In this document: positions 45,609 to 57,806 of the stretch, piece after piece
Numbering within the stretch: the stretch's first letter is position 1
Layout: every line of letters begins with the position of its first letter
Notes under the pieces: model-generated
Databases searched by the model: none
Told to the model about the DNA's origin: nothing
What the model saw: only the letters and a program-made list of their open reading frames with translations
NCBI GenBank assembly: GCA_050084515.1
Contig: CM114271.1
Coordinates: 6,820,001-6,884,000 of the forward strand
DNA: 64,000 bases
Direction of reading: 5' to 3'
Source: Blasia pusilla
Taxonomy: Eukaryota > Marchantiophyta > Marchantiopsida > Blasiales
Program-made: the position numbers and the translations under genes

Positions 45609-45745
45609 GTCGGTTTTTGTGTTGGCTAGTTGCCATTTTCTTTTTGCATTCTTTTATGCATTTTTTGACTCCTTTTTTGAGATATTATTACCTTTCTTTT
45701 TCCTCTTTTGAGGTTTATTTTATAATAAAGTGGATATAACATCCA

Positions 45746-45968
45746 GCCCTCTCAACAAAATTCCCACCCTCTACTTTTTGGCCAAGAAGTTCAAGTGCTT
45801 ATTTGTGTAAATTTTCTTAGATCCAACTTGTAGTGGAGATTTGGTACCCGTGGAGATTATGGGGGTGTTTTTTGCTTAATTTGGGCCTTATTTGGATGTG
45901 TTCGGATATCATAATGTCCAATCATAATCATCAATTTTCAACCATTTCCAAAAATTCTCGTTGCGCCA
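45746..45968. other. Short spacer, nothing recognised
   Basis: Host DNA between the R2-like copy and the Helitron pair. Confidence 0.4.
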
Positions 45969-46157
45969 TCTATATTATTATGGGCGAGTGTCTTCTTGAT
46001 TCGCAAACACCTATCTGTTTGACACGTGGCAACTAGGCATCAAGAAAATGTTTCTCCTTATATGGGCAGCAAGAAAAAAAGTTTGAATCATTGATCCCTT
46101 TCCTTGCTATACGCTACAATTTTTTTATTTCCGTGCATAGCACAAACACCTTACTGG
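45969..46157 (+). mobile_element. Non-autonomous Helitron, plus copy of a tail-to-tail pair
   Basis: Begins after A with TCTATATTATTATGGGCGAG and ends CTGG before T (46154-46158), a valid CTRR|T end. The subterminal hairpin is worn (CCGTGC ATA GCAC). Confidence 0.75.
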
Positions 46158-46166
46158 TTTCACATA

Positions 46167-46365
46167 CTAGTGTGAAGCTCGTGCCATGCACGGGAGTAAA
46201 GGACTAATCATGTTGCACACAAGTGTTTTTTCTTACAGCCCGTGGAATAGAAATCATTTTCTTGCTGCCCATATAATAAGAAACATTTTCTTGCTGTTCG
46301 GTTGCCACATGTCAAGCATAGAGGTGTTTGCAAATCATGAAGGCACTCTCCAATAATAATATAGA
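46167..46365 (-). mobile_element. Non-autonomous Helitron, minus copy of a tail-to-tail pair
   Basis: On the minus strand it begins TCTATATTATTATTGGAGAG at 46365 after an A and ends CTAG at 46167 before T. A subterminal hairpin CCCGTGC ATG GCACG lies before the end. Its 3' end is 9 bp from the 3' end of the plus copy. Confidence 0.75.
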
Positions 46366-47019
46366 TATAGATGTAGTCCCTTACTTTCCTTCCAAATTTG
46401 GAAATGCTTCTTTAAATTTTGAAAAAATTTATTTCACAATAGGTACTAGTGGGTCAAAATAACCCTAAGTTTACAAAGGTGGAGTGACAAGTGTTAGAAT
46501 CCTAACCGGCCATTATTCATCAACTTCCTTTTTGGGGACAAGCTGAATAACCGCAAGCCATGTTATACTCAAGAAAAACCTACTTAGAGTCTTCTCTTGT
46601 GAAACACAATCTATCTGAATCTTGTAGGACTTGAACCCATTGGACTGTCCATTCAATTAGGAGTCACACTAGAGAGGCAACCAAATCCAAACCAAGCTTC
46701 CAAAGGGGATGCAAGATGCTTTTCTATAATTCAAAAACTAAATGAATGCAAGCAAAAAAATCACAATTCACTGGACTCAATGATGTGCACCATAGAAAAA
46801 AAGAATGCGAACAATATAGTGCAAATAAGAACCAGGTGGTTTTACCAAAATTCGTTGTCCTTGAAGTTAAGATCTTATGTCAATATAACATACATTGGCA
46901 AAGATGTTAGAGACGTAGATTTCAACCTCTTCTCCCTCTTGCTTTACCACAAAGCACTCTTGACCTTGTTCCAAGCAGAAGTCTTGGGTTGAATCTCAAA
47001 GACCTAGCCAGGTGCGCAT
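46366..47019. other. Spacer, nothing recognised
   Basis: Short frames only. Confidence 0.4.
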
Positions 47020-47300
47020 TCCCTACATGGATGAGAAGTCACCAAGCACCAATCAAGCCTGAGTCTCCCGAGTTCAGAAAATCTTCCTAGGAAACCTCTT
47101 TCCCTTGTCTCAACTTATCTCCCCAAGTTTCCTATATTGGAACGCTTCAATTATTTCCTCAAGGTGCATCTTGAATGGTTCCTTAGCTCAAACCTAAATC
47201 ATGGCCAAACATACATCACGATTAGTCCCTTGTTCACGGACTTGAGCGCGTAGGGAGGGAGAGGATGATCCCTATAGGTACTTCTAGAGTTTTCATGAAT
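47020..47300. repeat. Inverted copy of the repeat at 30480-30870
   Basis: The reverse complement shares GGTTTGAGCTAAGGA-like, TTGAGGAAATA-like and TAGGAAG words with 30480-30870. Element identity unknown. Confidence 0.45.
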
Positions 47301-47399
47301 AGACTCATGACCTCTCGCCCTCCTTGATTACACTCCTATTCCTTGCTTTTTGCCTTGACTTTAAGCTCACATCTTGCTTTTTGTGCCCTGATCCCGATG

Positions 47400-47595
47400 A
47401 TTAGTTATGCCCCTTTCTCACCTAAGTATGGTTTCAAGGCGTATGCCCATTTTGACTAATTTTAGTCTCGCGGCCCATTTTGCAACTATTCCTAGTCTTA
47501 CGACTAGCTTGTCTAGGTTTAGATTTTGGTGTGTCAGACCAAGGTCTCTCCTTCTTGGATCAAAAATCATTAATCACTTCTCAAATATTTACTAA
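47400..47595 (+). repeat. Dispersed repeat Q, copy 3
   Basis: Begins TATGCCCCTTTCTCACCTAAG and ends AATCACTTCTC. Same family as 3750-3956. Confidence 0.6.
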
Positions 47596-49129
47596 CATGA
47601 GTGCCAAATACATAGCATTCACGACGTTCAGGAAAAATGAATCTCCAAGGTGTTTGTGCATGTGAAACTTGCCACATCCAATATCCAAATGTTCCAACCT
47701 AGGCTCTATGGAAAAAACTAACCAAGAACTATGAGATAAAATATAGTTCTGAGCTACTACTGACTTCCTTGCTCCATGCACTTTGTTGGGTTGTGCACCA
47801 CAAGCTAAGTTGAAAATATCTACACAACAGTTAGATTGCGAATGCTCATGATGACTTAGGAAGAAATGACCTCTACATAGATGTCTTCTTCATGTATATT
47901 TGGGACATAAGAAGAAAGTCCTTGCACCATACTTAACACAAAATAGTGTATTATGGAGCCTTAAGCTGAAGTGGAAGGGAGAAATCACCCCTTTGTGCAT
48001 ATGAATTTTCCTCCTTAAAATTCTCTTACCCACCATATATGGTATCCCCACTATCCAACACAAATATGTAGTAGATACCTTAGTTTGTTCCATGAATTTT
48101 GTGATATATAAGTCCATAAGATCTACCCGTCTGTTAGAGAAATACTATACAAAACCAAAAAATGATGGTGCCACCACTTTCATTTCTAGATTGAGTTTGG
48201 GTAGAATTTGCCACGTAGTGGATCCTGGATATCCACACCTCTCATGAAGGCTTGATACTCCAACAACATTGGTAATGTTGGGACAACTATTAACGTCTTA
48301 CTATTTATGTCCCATCACATAACACTAGTACTCAAACCTATAGGTGTCCATGGGACAAATATCGACAATAAGGCAACCAAGTGGTTTTCCATCCAAAGGC
48401 AACCAGAAATGTGACGTTCTACATGGATTTGAAAATGGAATTTTCGTCTCACAACATTGCGTGGTTTGATACAAAGGTTTGGAGGCCAACTTACTCAAAT
48501 TTTCTAAATTTTCCTAGTGTATAATATCCCAACTTCAAATACCTCCATAAAACAACACATAGTACCATAATAGTTATTCATTGTCATGCAGTGGTTTTTT
48601 GTATCATGGCTCAAACCACAACATACTTGCTACAGTAAAACTGATACTAGTGTTGCTATGATTCTCATTCTTCCCACAATATACACCAAGATCATACACT
48701 TGCTTACTTATTTCTAAACAACCCACAAATATCTTTGTATGATGCGTGATTGGCTTGGCAAGATTATACAATGAAATAGGGCACCGAGAATCCTTATGTG
48801 AATCCTATATCAAACAAGAAGACACATGTAATAAATCCTCAAAATTTGGAGTCAAGACTTGGAAAAAGGGCATAATTTTTTTATACCTTATCAAATTTCT
48901 TATTATTTTTGTCCTTGCAAATAGTAGCATTTTTAACTGAGTGAAGGAAACCTAGAATTTGATCCCAACGATTTTTACTAATAAGGGTTGATATGTTTGA
49001 GTTTTGAAATAGCTTATATTGGATTTGCCAATCGGATTTGAACCTGGCTACAAGTACTACATACAAATGTGGCTGCAACAAGCCAAGTTTAGAATTTTGA
49101 GCGCTCTAAGTGCCTCCATCAGACACTGT
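47596..49129. other. Unassigned DNA
   Basis: Minus-strand frames at 47581-47781 and 47890-48117 may belong to one decayed coding unit (peptides such as YLCWIVGIPYMVGKR) but no domain can be named. Confidence 0.3.
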
Positions 49130-49570
49130 TAGCGTTCGACCCATGTTTATTTTCCCTCAGTAAATGTGTCTCTTGTGTTTCTCTTCCAAGATCATATCAA
49201 AGATGGATGTCGTATCCCAAACCTTTGTGCCAAACCAACTAGAAATAGTATTAGGATCATCTCCCTTGAATATGGCTTCATGAGGATATGATGGATTATC
49301 CCCTTACCACCACTCATCTACGATCTTCCATTCCAATGTCCAAGACTCCCAATCTTTAGGGAGTGAAACCACAGTTAGCTCAAACAAGTATGATTCTAGA
49401 ACTTCATACTCATAAGTAAGCCACTGTGAACTTTCCTCAAATTTGATTTTATCTTCTTCTGAATCCCATTTTGATTTTGATTCATCAAGGCAGTAAGCAC
49501 CAAGAAAGGTTCTTATTCTTTGAGGAGGAAGTATATATAATAGAGCATAAGCAAGGTTACATATGGACAA
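49130..49570 (-). pseudogene. Unknown coding relic
   Basis: A minus-strand frame stays coding-like for about 145 codons with a single in-frame TAA at 49304: RIRTFLGAYCLDESKSKWD, LFELTVVSLPKDWESWTLE, EWW (stop), then FKGDDPNTISSWFGTKVWD. Rich in Trp and acidic residues. I do not recognise it; it could be a host gene fragment or a transposon protein. Confidence 0.45.
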
Positions 49571-49880
49571 ATTCCGTGTTAGTAGACATGTCTATGTCCG
49601 TGGACTTACGTCCGTCATATATGATGATTTCTCCATATGGGCCCCATCTTCCCCTTCTTTCTCACCCCCTTCATTTGCCTTCGTGATCCACACTTTCTCG
49701 TTTCTTCCTCCTCCCACCTCCACTTCCTTCCCCCCTTATTGCCTCGCCCACCCTTGCCTTGCTTTCCACCATAAAATATAAGTGTGGACCCCAATTTTTT
49801 CAATCGATGTCTAGACATGTCCAAACTTGGCTGTCCATGTCTATCATGGGGACATAATTTCTTGTTTTTGTGCAACCATG
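49571..49880. repeat. Repeat P pieces
   Basis: GACATGTCTATGTCCGTGGACTTACG at 49587 and TTTTTGTGCAACCATGGGCATAAGTC-like at 49865 match repeat P at 19684-19969. A pyrimidine-rich stretch lies between. Confidence 0.5.
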
Positions 49881-51714
49881 GGCATAAGTCTACTCTCCTA
49901 ATCTATGATTGATTTCACTCATATCCACATCAAATGAGGCTCGAAATGACTCTACCTCTTTTCCTATATGTGAAAGGAATTCTCTCACCATGGGTACTAA
50001 GGTCAAGCATTATGAAAATTCTTCCAAGAATTCACACTGTATGAACTAAGGACCTACAATGCCAAGTGGTGGGTCATCTAGGTTAAATACCTCTCTTTTG
50101 ATGTAGACCACACAACCAACCTTACATTGTTCTCCTTCATGGGTTGTGGAGAGAGGAAGGGAGGGAGGGGGAGGGGAAGGTTTCTCTTTTATATTCAACC
50201 ACCAAGATGTTTTCAAGAACCTTTACTCATGAAAATCAATAGGATTTTACACTATAATCTTATTTAGATCTAATTGGAACCTATAGGCTTTCCTTTCTTC
50301 CTTTGAGAACTCATCTCTTACTTTGTATTTATGCATGTCTCAAAGAGAAGGATGAGGTTTTTTTTTCTTGTGTGGTTGGATGTCTCAGTCTAGCTAGATC
50401 TACATTGGGATGAGTTGAATCTACAATATGGCGCATGTTTGACAATTGGTTCAATTTCAGGAAGTTTTATTTTACGGCCCATCACTTTGCAATTTTTAAG
50501 ATCAAAATTAAAGTGTAAAAAATTCTCATATGCCTATAGGCATACAATTTATAATGTTGGTCTAATTCAAGGGTAATTTATACAATAGTAAGTACATCCC
50601 TTTTTGGCCTACTTACGATTTAGAATGCATGGTTACTAAGAGGCATGAGCTCGTCAAATGAGGTAGGATATCGTCACAAGATTTCTTTCTTACGTCAAGA
50701 CAAGGGATCAAGTTTGAGTCGGCAAGATCTAGCTCCATTTGTTCCAGGTAATGAAGCTTTTGGTTGGAGATTTGGGATATCATGTAACTTGATGTAAGGC
50801 GTTCTCAAGTGGTACATAAAAGTTACCATTCTTGGATGATTATTGATTTCCCTCAAGGTAATAAGAGGTGGCTCATGGACTTGGTTATCATGTACTAATG
50901 CATCAAATTGAAAGTCTTGGTGATTAGGAGGCATGGCTTGTATTGCTGAAGTGATCCTAACATTTCTAAGAGTAGTAGACTTGGTATAATGTTGTTGAAG
51001 TATGATTGAGGTTTCTTGTAGATGACATGTTTTAGATAAAAAAAAATTCCTTGGGGGTATAGAAGGGGATAGAAGACTTCTGCACTCAAAGGTGGATGCA
51101 ATGGAATTTTGAATGTCCTTCTCTGGCATATTTTCCTCCTAAGACGATTGGCCTTCAATAGTAAGAACCGTAAATACCAAGAGTAGCAGTGGTTGATATC
51201 TCCTTTCTTCCAAATTCAAGTTTTCTAGACTTGGCTTTAGATTGATGCACACACACTTTACGTATAGCATCAAGAAATTCCATGATAGCCACTACCTTCC
51301 GATTAGATTGATGGGCACACACGTATATTTTTCAAGATAGTCACTATGTTTGGATCAAATGGATGCATACACTATACGTGTAGTCTCAAGAACATCCTTT
51401 GAAAAAAATCTGAATGGAAATCCAAACTAGTTACAACGCTCGGATTACATTGATGCACACACACTATAAGTGTAGAACCAAGAATATCCTCCATTGAAAA
51501 ACATATGAGCTGGGATTCACATATTGTGTGTTTCATGGTTGGTGCTCTTCTGTCGTTTGGAGTCTCATAGTTGTCTTGCTGCCCTTATCATTTTGTGACT
51601 TGTCTCATGACGTCTCCCCCTTCTTGACTACGTACTCTAGGCATGTGTTCCATGCTTCTTGCCCTTGACTTCAAGCTTGGCTCAAGTGTTTCACACCTTT
51701 CTTGCTTTTCCCCT
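49881..51714. other. Unassigned DNA
   Basis: The minus frame 50695-51129 (144 codons) has no motif. Four spaced variants of GATTGATGCACACACACTNTACGTGTAG recur at 51240-51480, an irregular local repeat. Confidence 0.4.
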
Positions 51715-51920
51715 ATCCTTGCAAGTAGCTATGCCCCTTTCTCATCTAAGGCTAGCCTCACTGAGTATGTCCATCTTACCTAGCGTTAGTCTTGCGGCCA
51801 GTTCCGTTGCCATTCCTAGTCTCAGAACATTCCTAGGTTCCTACTTTAGTGGGTCACACCAAGGACTCCCCTCCTTGGCCCACGATCATGACTTGCTTCT
51901 CAGGTCTTTGCTATTATGAG
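51715..51920 (+). repeat. Dispersed repeat Q, copy 4
   Basis: Begins TGCAAGTAGCTATGCCCCTTT, contains CCTAGCGTTAGTC and GGGTCACACCAAGG, ends GATCATGACTTGCTTCTCAGG. Confidence 0.65.
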
Positions 51921-52080
51921 AGCTTTAGTGATGGTCCTTCATAAGGCAAGAGACACACAGTAGAGAATCATCAAGCCCAAGTAGACATATGGCCTTGGAA
52001 AGGAGGTGGCGTAAAAATAAAATAGATCAAAGAGAGAATAGAGCCATAATATCCATGCTTCTAAGCGTAGATTAGAGAAT

Positions 52081-52081
<1 letters not shown>

Positions 52082-52153
<72 letters not shown>
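52082..52153. repeat. (TA)n microsatellite
   Basis: About 36 uninterrupted TA units. It produces a false minus-strand frame of alternating Ile and Tyr. Confidence 0.95.
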
Positions 52154-52154
<1 letters not shown>

Positions 52155-54710
52155 TGAGAGATAGATGGGTTTCGGTTCACTAATCTCCATGGATTCCAAT
52201 CGAGCACTACAACAACACCCGAGTGAAACAGTTTCATATGGATGTCATTGCATTGGTTTCACTGAAACCAATCCATGAAATGCCAAGGTGGAATCAAACC
52301 ATTCTCAAGGAGTTCTCAATGATGAGGAAGGTCTATATGCTTGAGTCTGCAATTGTCTACCCCAACGAAGGAAAAATTGTTTGAACAAAAAAATGCAACA
52401 GTTGCGTAAGCGTCTTACACTTGTGACATTTTTCTTTACACTATATCCTCATTTTGGAGGCCAATGATTCCATGGGTAGGTCGATACAATTGGTTGCCAT
52501 ATCTCTTCTACTCTCTAGACTCTAGAAGAAAAATCTCCCCATTCAGTTCATTGAATTTTGATGCCTTCAGTAGAGAATTCAACGGTTCATGTAGTAATTC
52601 TCATCATACACCTACATCAATAACCTTGTCAAACAAATATTGTAGATTTTGAAAGCACCCTCCACTCCATCAATGCATAGAATGTAGCATATGTGATATG
52701 AATGCTTAGATGTGTTCCCTACATTTCCTCCTTTGGGATTTTCTATGATTTCCTAAGGTTTAAGTGCAGATAAAAAATCTCATAGTATGAACAGATGTGG
52801 GCACAAATCTGCTCAGTGCCGCAAAAATTAATATCAAATTTGGAACACCATGTTCATTTGAAAATATATCCACCAACACCATATATTGTATTGTGATCGT
52901 TAGGGGTTAACAATATTTTTTAGGATAAATAAACAAAGAAAAATGCGTTAGTACTAAGTACTCACACCAAGCTTGATCTTAGCTCCGGGATTTCTTTCCA
53001 AGTCTTAGTACTCTCCTGACCATATACAATAATATTATTACATTTCAAATTCTACTCATATATTTCATGAAAAATATAAAGAAATTCTTGGATTTTCAAA
53101 AAAATAAAATTCTTGAAGCAATGGAAATTCTTGGTTTTAATAGGTTATCCATACACATAGTCCTAGATCTCCCTAAACTTTGGCTTAATATTCACTAATA
53201 CTACATTGGTCGTTCATGCATCGTATTGGCTAGATTTGCAAAAAAACACCATTTGACTTTTAGAGAAGCCCATTACGCAAATTTTCTTGTTTTATAGGGC
53301 TTCACTTCTTTTAGTGAGTGTGAACTTAAATTACGTGGAAGAGCCTTACAGTCTTAATATTATAGATGAGAGGCACAAGATGAGCTAATAAAAGATTGCC
53401 CTATACTCTTCAAAAGCAATGCCCACCTACTACTACATAGAAAGATACACCTTCAAATTTTCTAGAGTTCTTTGAGGCTTACTTATTGAAAAGTTATGGG
53501 AGAAATATCCTTTTCAAAATAATTATTTGAAAATTCCTAGATCTATGCCACGAAGGTCAAGGTTCCAATGAGTAATTCCTAACTTCTCTTCAGTTTTAGA
53601 CACCTTAGAAGTATCCATGATATAATGGATAGAAAAGATTACATGAAAAGTGAAATAGGGGATAATGGTATATGGGAATTCTAGTACATGGAATGGGATT
53701 ATGGGTATTTGAAAAAAAATCAGGGTATGTCCCCTTCCATATTGGGGAATAAAGTATGGCGACTCGTCTAAACTAGGTTACTAGTAAAAGAGGAAATGAA
53801 ATAGGAAGAGATGGGATCCATGATGAAACGACTCAAAAACTAGTAGGGAGAGGAAAGAGTTTGCTCTCGATCTTCTCCCTTGACATATCTTCATCCATTT
53901 AGGGGGATGGACGTAGATCCGTCCTCTATTCATTTATCCTTTATGATGGATGGACAAATAAAAGTCTTGGAGAAATAATCTCCGTAATAGAATTAAAAAT
54001 AATTCAAAACATATAAAAAAAAGGTGAATTTTTCAGAACTTCAAAGAGTGAAAACACCAACTTTGTTTTTGCTTATGTTACTCTATAATTTTTCATCATT
54101 CATTTTAAACCATTTAAAAACTTAGAGGAGGAGATACCAAAAATATTTCCTTCGTTAATTTTTTATTTCTTCATTTAAGAACCTCAATGTGGAGATGCAA
54201 GAAAAAAGCAAATAAAAAATTTTCAGTTGATACTGTAATTATTTTCTTCAAATTAAAAATCATGTAAAGATTTTTATTTTTGTCATGTAGTTGTCACATG
54301 AAAATTGATTATCCCAACAACATTTCCATCCATTTCAGATATATTATGGATATTGGGAAAGTAGTTAGAACATGTCCGAACTAAGTAGTTAGAACATATC
54401 CCTAGTGTCTATCCTAGGGACGGACTTGCCCATTTTTGTGCTACCATGATCTTGTACCTCTAACAAACAAGAGGTGAGAAACATGATTTTAACAAAAGAA
54501 AGAGATAGTGTAAAAAATTAGATAGAAGATAATTTTATTCATTTCTTACAAATATTGAAAGAATAAAGAGGAAGAAAACAAAAGGTGTCCAAAATAGAGA
54601 AGAAAAGTCAAGAGTTTTCTCAATGAAGAAAAATGGAGAAGAAATGTGGGAGAGGGTGGATAAAGAACAAGGGATTTTGGGAAAATTTTAAAGTCTTTTA
54701 AAACATGATA
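52154..54710. other. AT-rich DNA, nothing recognised
   Basis: No frame with a motif. A repeat P piece (CCTAGGGACGGACTTG, TTTTTGTGCTACCATG) is at 54365-54455. Confidence 0.4.
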
Positions 54711-54856
54711 GTGTGCAACATGTGCTATGCACCACGCCAATCGTCATCATGCCCAATTTTTTTCATTTTGAATTCTTATTGTCCATGATATCAAAAGATT
54801 TTCTTATTGCCATGTGACAATCAAAAAGGTGTTTGCAAATCAAAAACCTATCCTCC
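54711..54856 (-). mobile_element. Helitron relic, minus copy
   Basis: On the minus strand GGGAGGATAGG then TTTGATTTGCAAACACC and a TTGCCATGTGAC-like complement match the 5' part of the family. Ends are worn. It meets the following plus relic head to head. Confidence 0.4.
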
Positions 54857-54861
54857 CATAC

Positions 54862-55095
54862 TCTACACTATTATGGGATAGTATCCTCTTGATTTTTTAA
54901 CAACTCTCCTTTTGACTCTTGGCATTTTCAATCAATTCAATCGTGACATTGTCTTTAAATCACTTGGGGTCAATTTTGGGGATCACTTAAGTTATTGGGT
55001 TAGTTGTAGGGTTCATTTCAATCAATTAGTGGTAATGATGGGTAATTTAAATTACCTATCATTAATCCGTGCATCGCATGAATATCCATTGATAA
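54862..55095 (+). mobile_element. Helitron relic, plus copy
   Basis: Begins TCTACACTATTATGGGATAG, with CTCTTGATTTTTTAACAAC following. The 3' hairpin is reduced to CCGTGCATCGCATG near 55065-55080. Confidence 0.5.
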
Positions 55096-57806
55096 TATAA
55101 TTGCTTATGGCTACTATTGGTAGAGAAACACCTCACCCCTTACTATCCTTACATTCCTTCGAAAAAAAAAGGGTTTGAATGGATTATTCTCATATCAAAT
55201 GACCTTGTCCAAAACCTTTCTTTGATAAAATAATAAGTATAATTACTCTTGTCATTATCAAGGTGCATTTATATTACTAATTGAAGAATGAGATTAGTCA
55301 AAAGGATGATTTTAAAAGGCTTAAAACTATTCTCTAAGAGAATTGAGTTGTGTTTTTTATTAACAAAATAGGACATATCATGTAACTTCATTTGGAAAGG
55401 AACTAGTAAAGTGATAAATATATTTTATAAACAAGAAGATTTCTTAGAAATGTATTTTCATTTAAATTTCAAATTTTATAAAAATGAAAGGGATAGAAAA
55501 ATTCAAAACTCTATTACTCATGCAACCTTACCAATCATAGTAATGAAAATAAGAAAAAAATTTATCATGATCTTAATGACACATTATTCTTTTTGTATCC
55601 AAGCAAACGACTTGGATTGAGACAACTTTTGTAACCCTCTACATAGAGTTATTTGTCTATGTTGATTTAATCATAGCTCATATGTCCCCATCCTTTCTCC
55701 CCTACTCTTATCTTAAGGGAGGAACAAAGAGAACTCGAGAAAGGTTTATCTCTTCCTCTTCCCCTAGTTATATCCCCTCTCGTAGGTAAATTTTACTTTC
55801 TGTCTCTCTTCCCATCTCCCAATGCTATAAGAAAAAAATTAAAAAAAATTTAAGCCTTTTGATAGGATAGGACTTATTGAAATTGATTGGTTGATTGTCA
55901 ATAAGCCACTCTTGTATGGCCGGAGTGCGGTCCCGGAAGAGAAAAATAGTCAAAAAGTTATGTCTTCCTTTCTCCCGCTCCTATTTGGAGGGGAGGAGAG
56001 ATTAAATCCTTCCCTCCAATCTCCTCAAAATAGTAAACTCTAACAGGTTTTTCCCACCAAGCCCATCTTTTAAAAAAGTTTCCACCAATTTTCTCTTCCC
56101 CTTCCCTATTGATACCCAAGCATCATGTCTCAAGTCGATCCTTACGATTAAAAACAATTCGCAATTAATTTAGAAACCTTCTGTAATTGAAAAATGGATT
56201 CCCTCTCTTCCTATCTAACTGAACATTAAAATTAGAGGGGGGTGAGTCTCTCAATGTACAGGTTAATACCTTCCGGAAAGTTTCTTGAACTGTCCTTTTC
56301 CGTGTAGATGCTATTGTGTTGCTCTACTTCTAAAATCTCAAATTTCTGCTGCTTAACTTTCCCAGCAGCCGTCTGCCAGGATCATAGGAAACAGACACCT
56401 GCAAAACAAACAGGAAACAGCAGGATTTATGGTGGCCACACAAACCACTATAAAGCACAGTTGAATCCAGAAAGGTAGGATCTGTCCCTCTAAAAAACCC
56501 ATGCGAAAAGTACCCACTGGTAACAGTGCGAATAATCCTTTGAGATGTTTGCGAATTGCCCACCTGAGCTCACATTGACTGAAATCTTCTCTAATCCTCA
56601 ACAAACCTCGACTGCTACAAGAAGTTAGAAACTGTTTGAAATACGTTACTCAACTTTCTTCTGAATTCAAGTATGCACATCCAACATGACAGTCTGGCAG
56701 AAGGTAAGTCCTCCAACGATTGGGTACACCAGGTAAAGTGGACAGAGGGACAGAGAGAACCATATTCACTGTAGACTAATTTGGACAAAACTCTCAATGT
56801 TGATATATAATTAACCATGTAAATTAATCATTAACCAATGGTAAGATGTGGGCGTCATGTGGCTAACATAATTTAGAGCTGAAGGACAGACATTGAAGTT
56901 GGACAGTGACAGGAGGAGCCCCTTCTCCCCCATCTTAACTTGTGCCATATGCGTTTAAAACAAGTTCGGTTCGGCAGAAAACCCAAAAATCCAGTCACTG
57001 ACAGCATTTGCCGAGAGTTCCAAGTTTGAAAGCATACGTCAATTCCACTGGAAAACCTCTCACAAACTTGAGAGATGAATGTGGTAATGTCTTCCGGAAA
57101 ATCCACATGCAGAACAAGCCTATTTTAATATTGTAGGCCGGCCTAAACTCCAATTCCACCACACCAATTGTAGGAGTAAAAATTTAAGCTAGTGACATAC
57201 TCCATCTGACTGCGGTGGCAACCTATTTCTTTGGGCTAAAGGAATTTCGAGCATCTTGAACTCCTGAGAACCTCAGCACTACGAGCAAGTAGTGGCAGTT
57301 CCTACCTTTAAGTACAACCCCAGTGTTCAGTTTGAGCCATAGCACTACCAAGAGAATTTCTTTTCCATGGACAACTTGTCTGTTATCATGACAGATGATC
57401 TTCTCCGTCTATTTCAAAAATAGGACTAAGACTTCTGCAATGAATGTAACAAGTCACAACTAGTGTTGTTATGGCCTATTCCTGTTGGCTGCCACACTCA
57501 CGTTACTTTCAATTTATCACCACGCTTGAACTGTCAGAACTTAGTGGTTACCATAGCTAAGTTTGCTTATTGATATTTGCTGCCCCCACATAATCCCTGC
57601 AATTAGGCAGTTACTAAGATATATAGGATTCTAATCTTAGTCTGAGGTAACACAAGGATGGCGCATTCTTCCCAAAGAGAACCTGCTTAGTTCGCAGTGG
57701 CGTCCAGAAAAGCATCCTTTAGAGTCGAACTCTGACATGGACTTTATCAATACTTCTGCACTCCGTGCCACAATCTCCATCAAAGAATTTGAATCACGTG
57801 TAGATT
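55096..57806. other. AT-rich spacer, then 3' flank of the TAPT1-like gene
   Basis: Up to about 56230 the sequence is AT-rich repeat-like DNA with no gene. From 56230 to 57806 the composition becomes that of the gene island. A TTTGTTTTGCAG acceptor-like site near 56405 is followed by a short open frame ending at 56330, so the transcript may continue with a spliced 3' UTR. Confidence 0.35.

Larger units (their letters stand above)
41249..45737 (+). mobile_element. R2-like non-LTR retrotransposon, copy 2, near full length
   Basis: 4.49 kb flanked by the 8-bp duplication AACATCCA (41241-41248 and 45738-45745). From 5' to 3': ~800 bp leader, N-terminal C2H2-type finger (42562-42635), RT (43560-44180), linker (44179-44870), CxC...HxxxC zinc motif and restriction-like endonuclease (44889-45608), ~130 bp 3' UTR ending TAATAAAGTGGATAT. 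One ORF with N-terminal finger, RT, C-terminal zinc knuckle and PD-(D/E)xK endonuclease is the R2/NeSL-type layout, not that of plant L1 or RTE. Stops and frameshifts in the RT make it inactive, but both ends are clear. Confidence 0.8.

Noticed and set aside
51939-52199. Minus-strand frame with an Ile-Tyr repeat
   Set aside because: It is the translation of the TA microsatellite.
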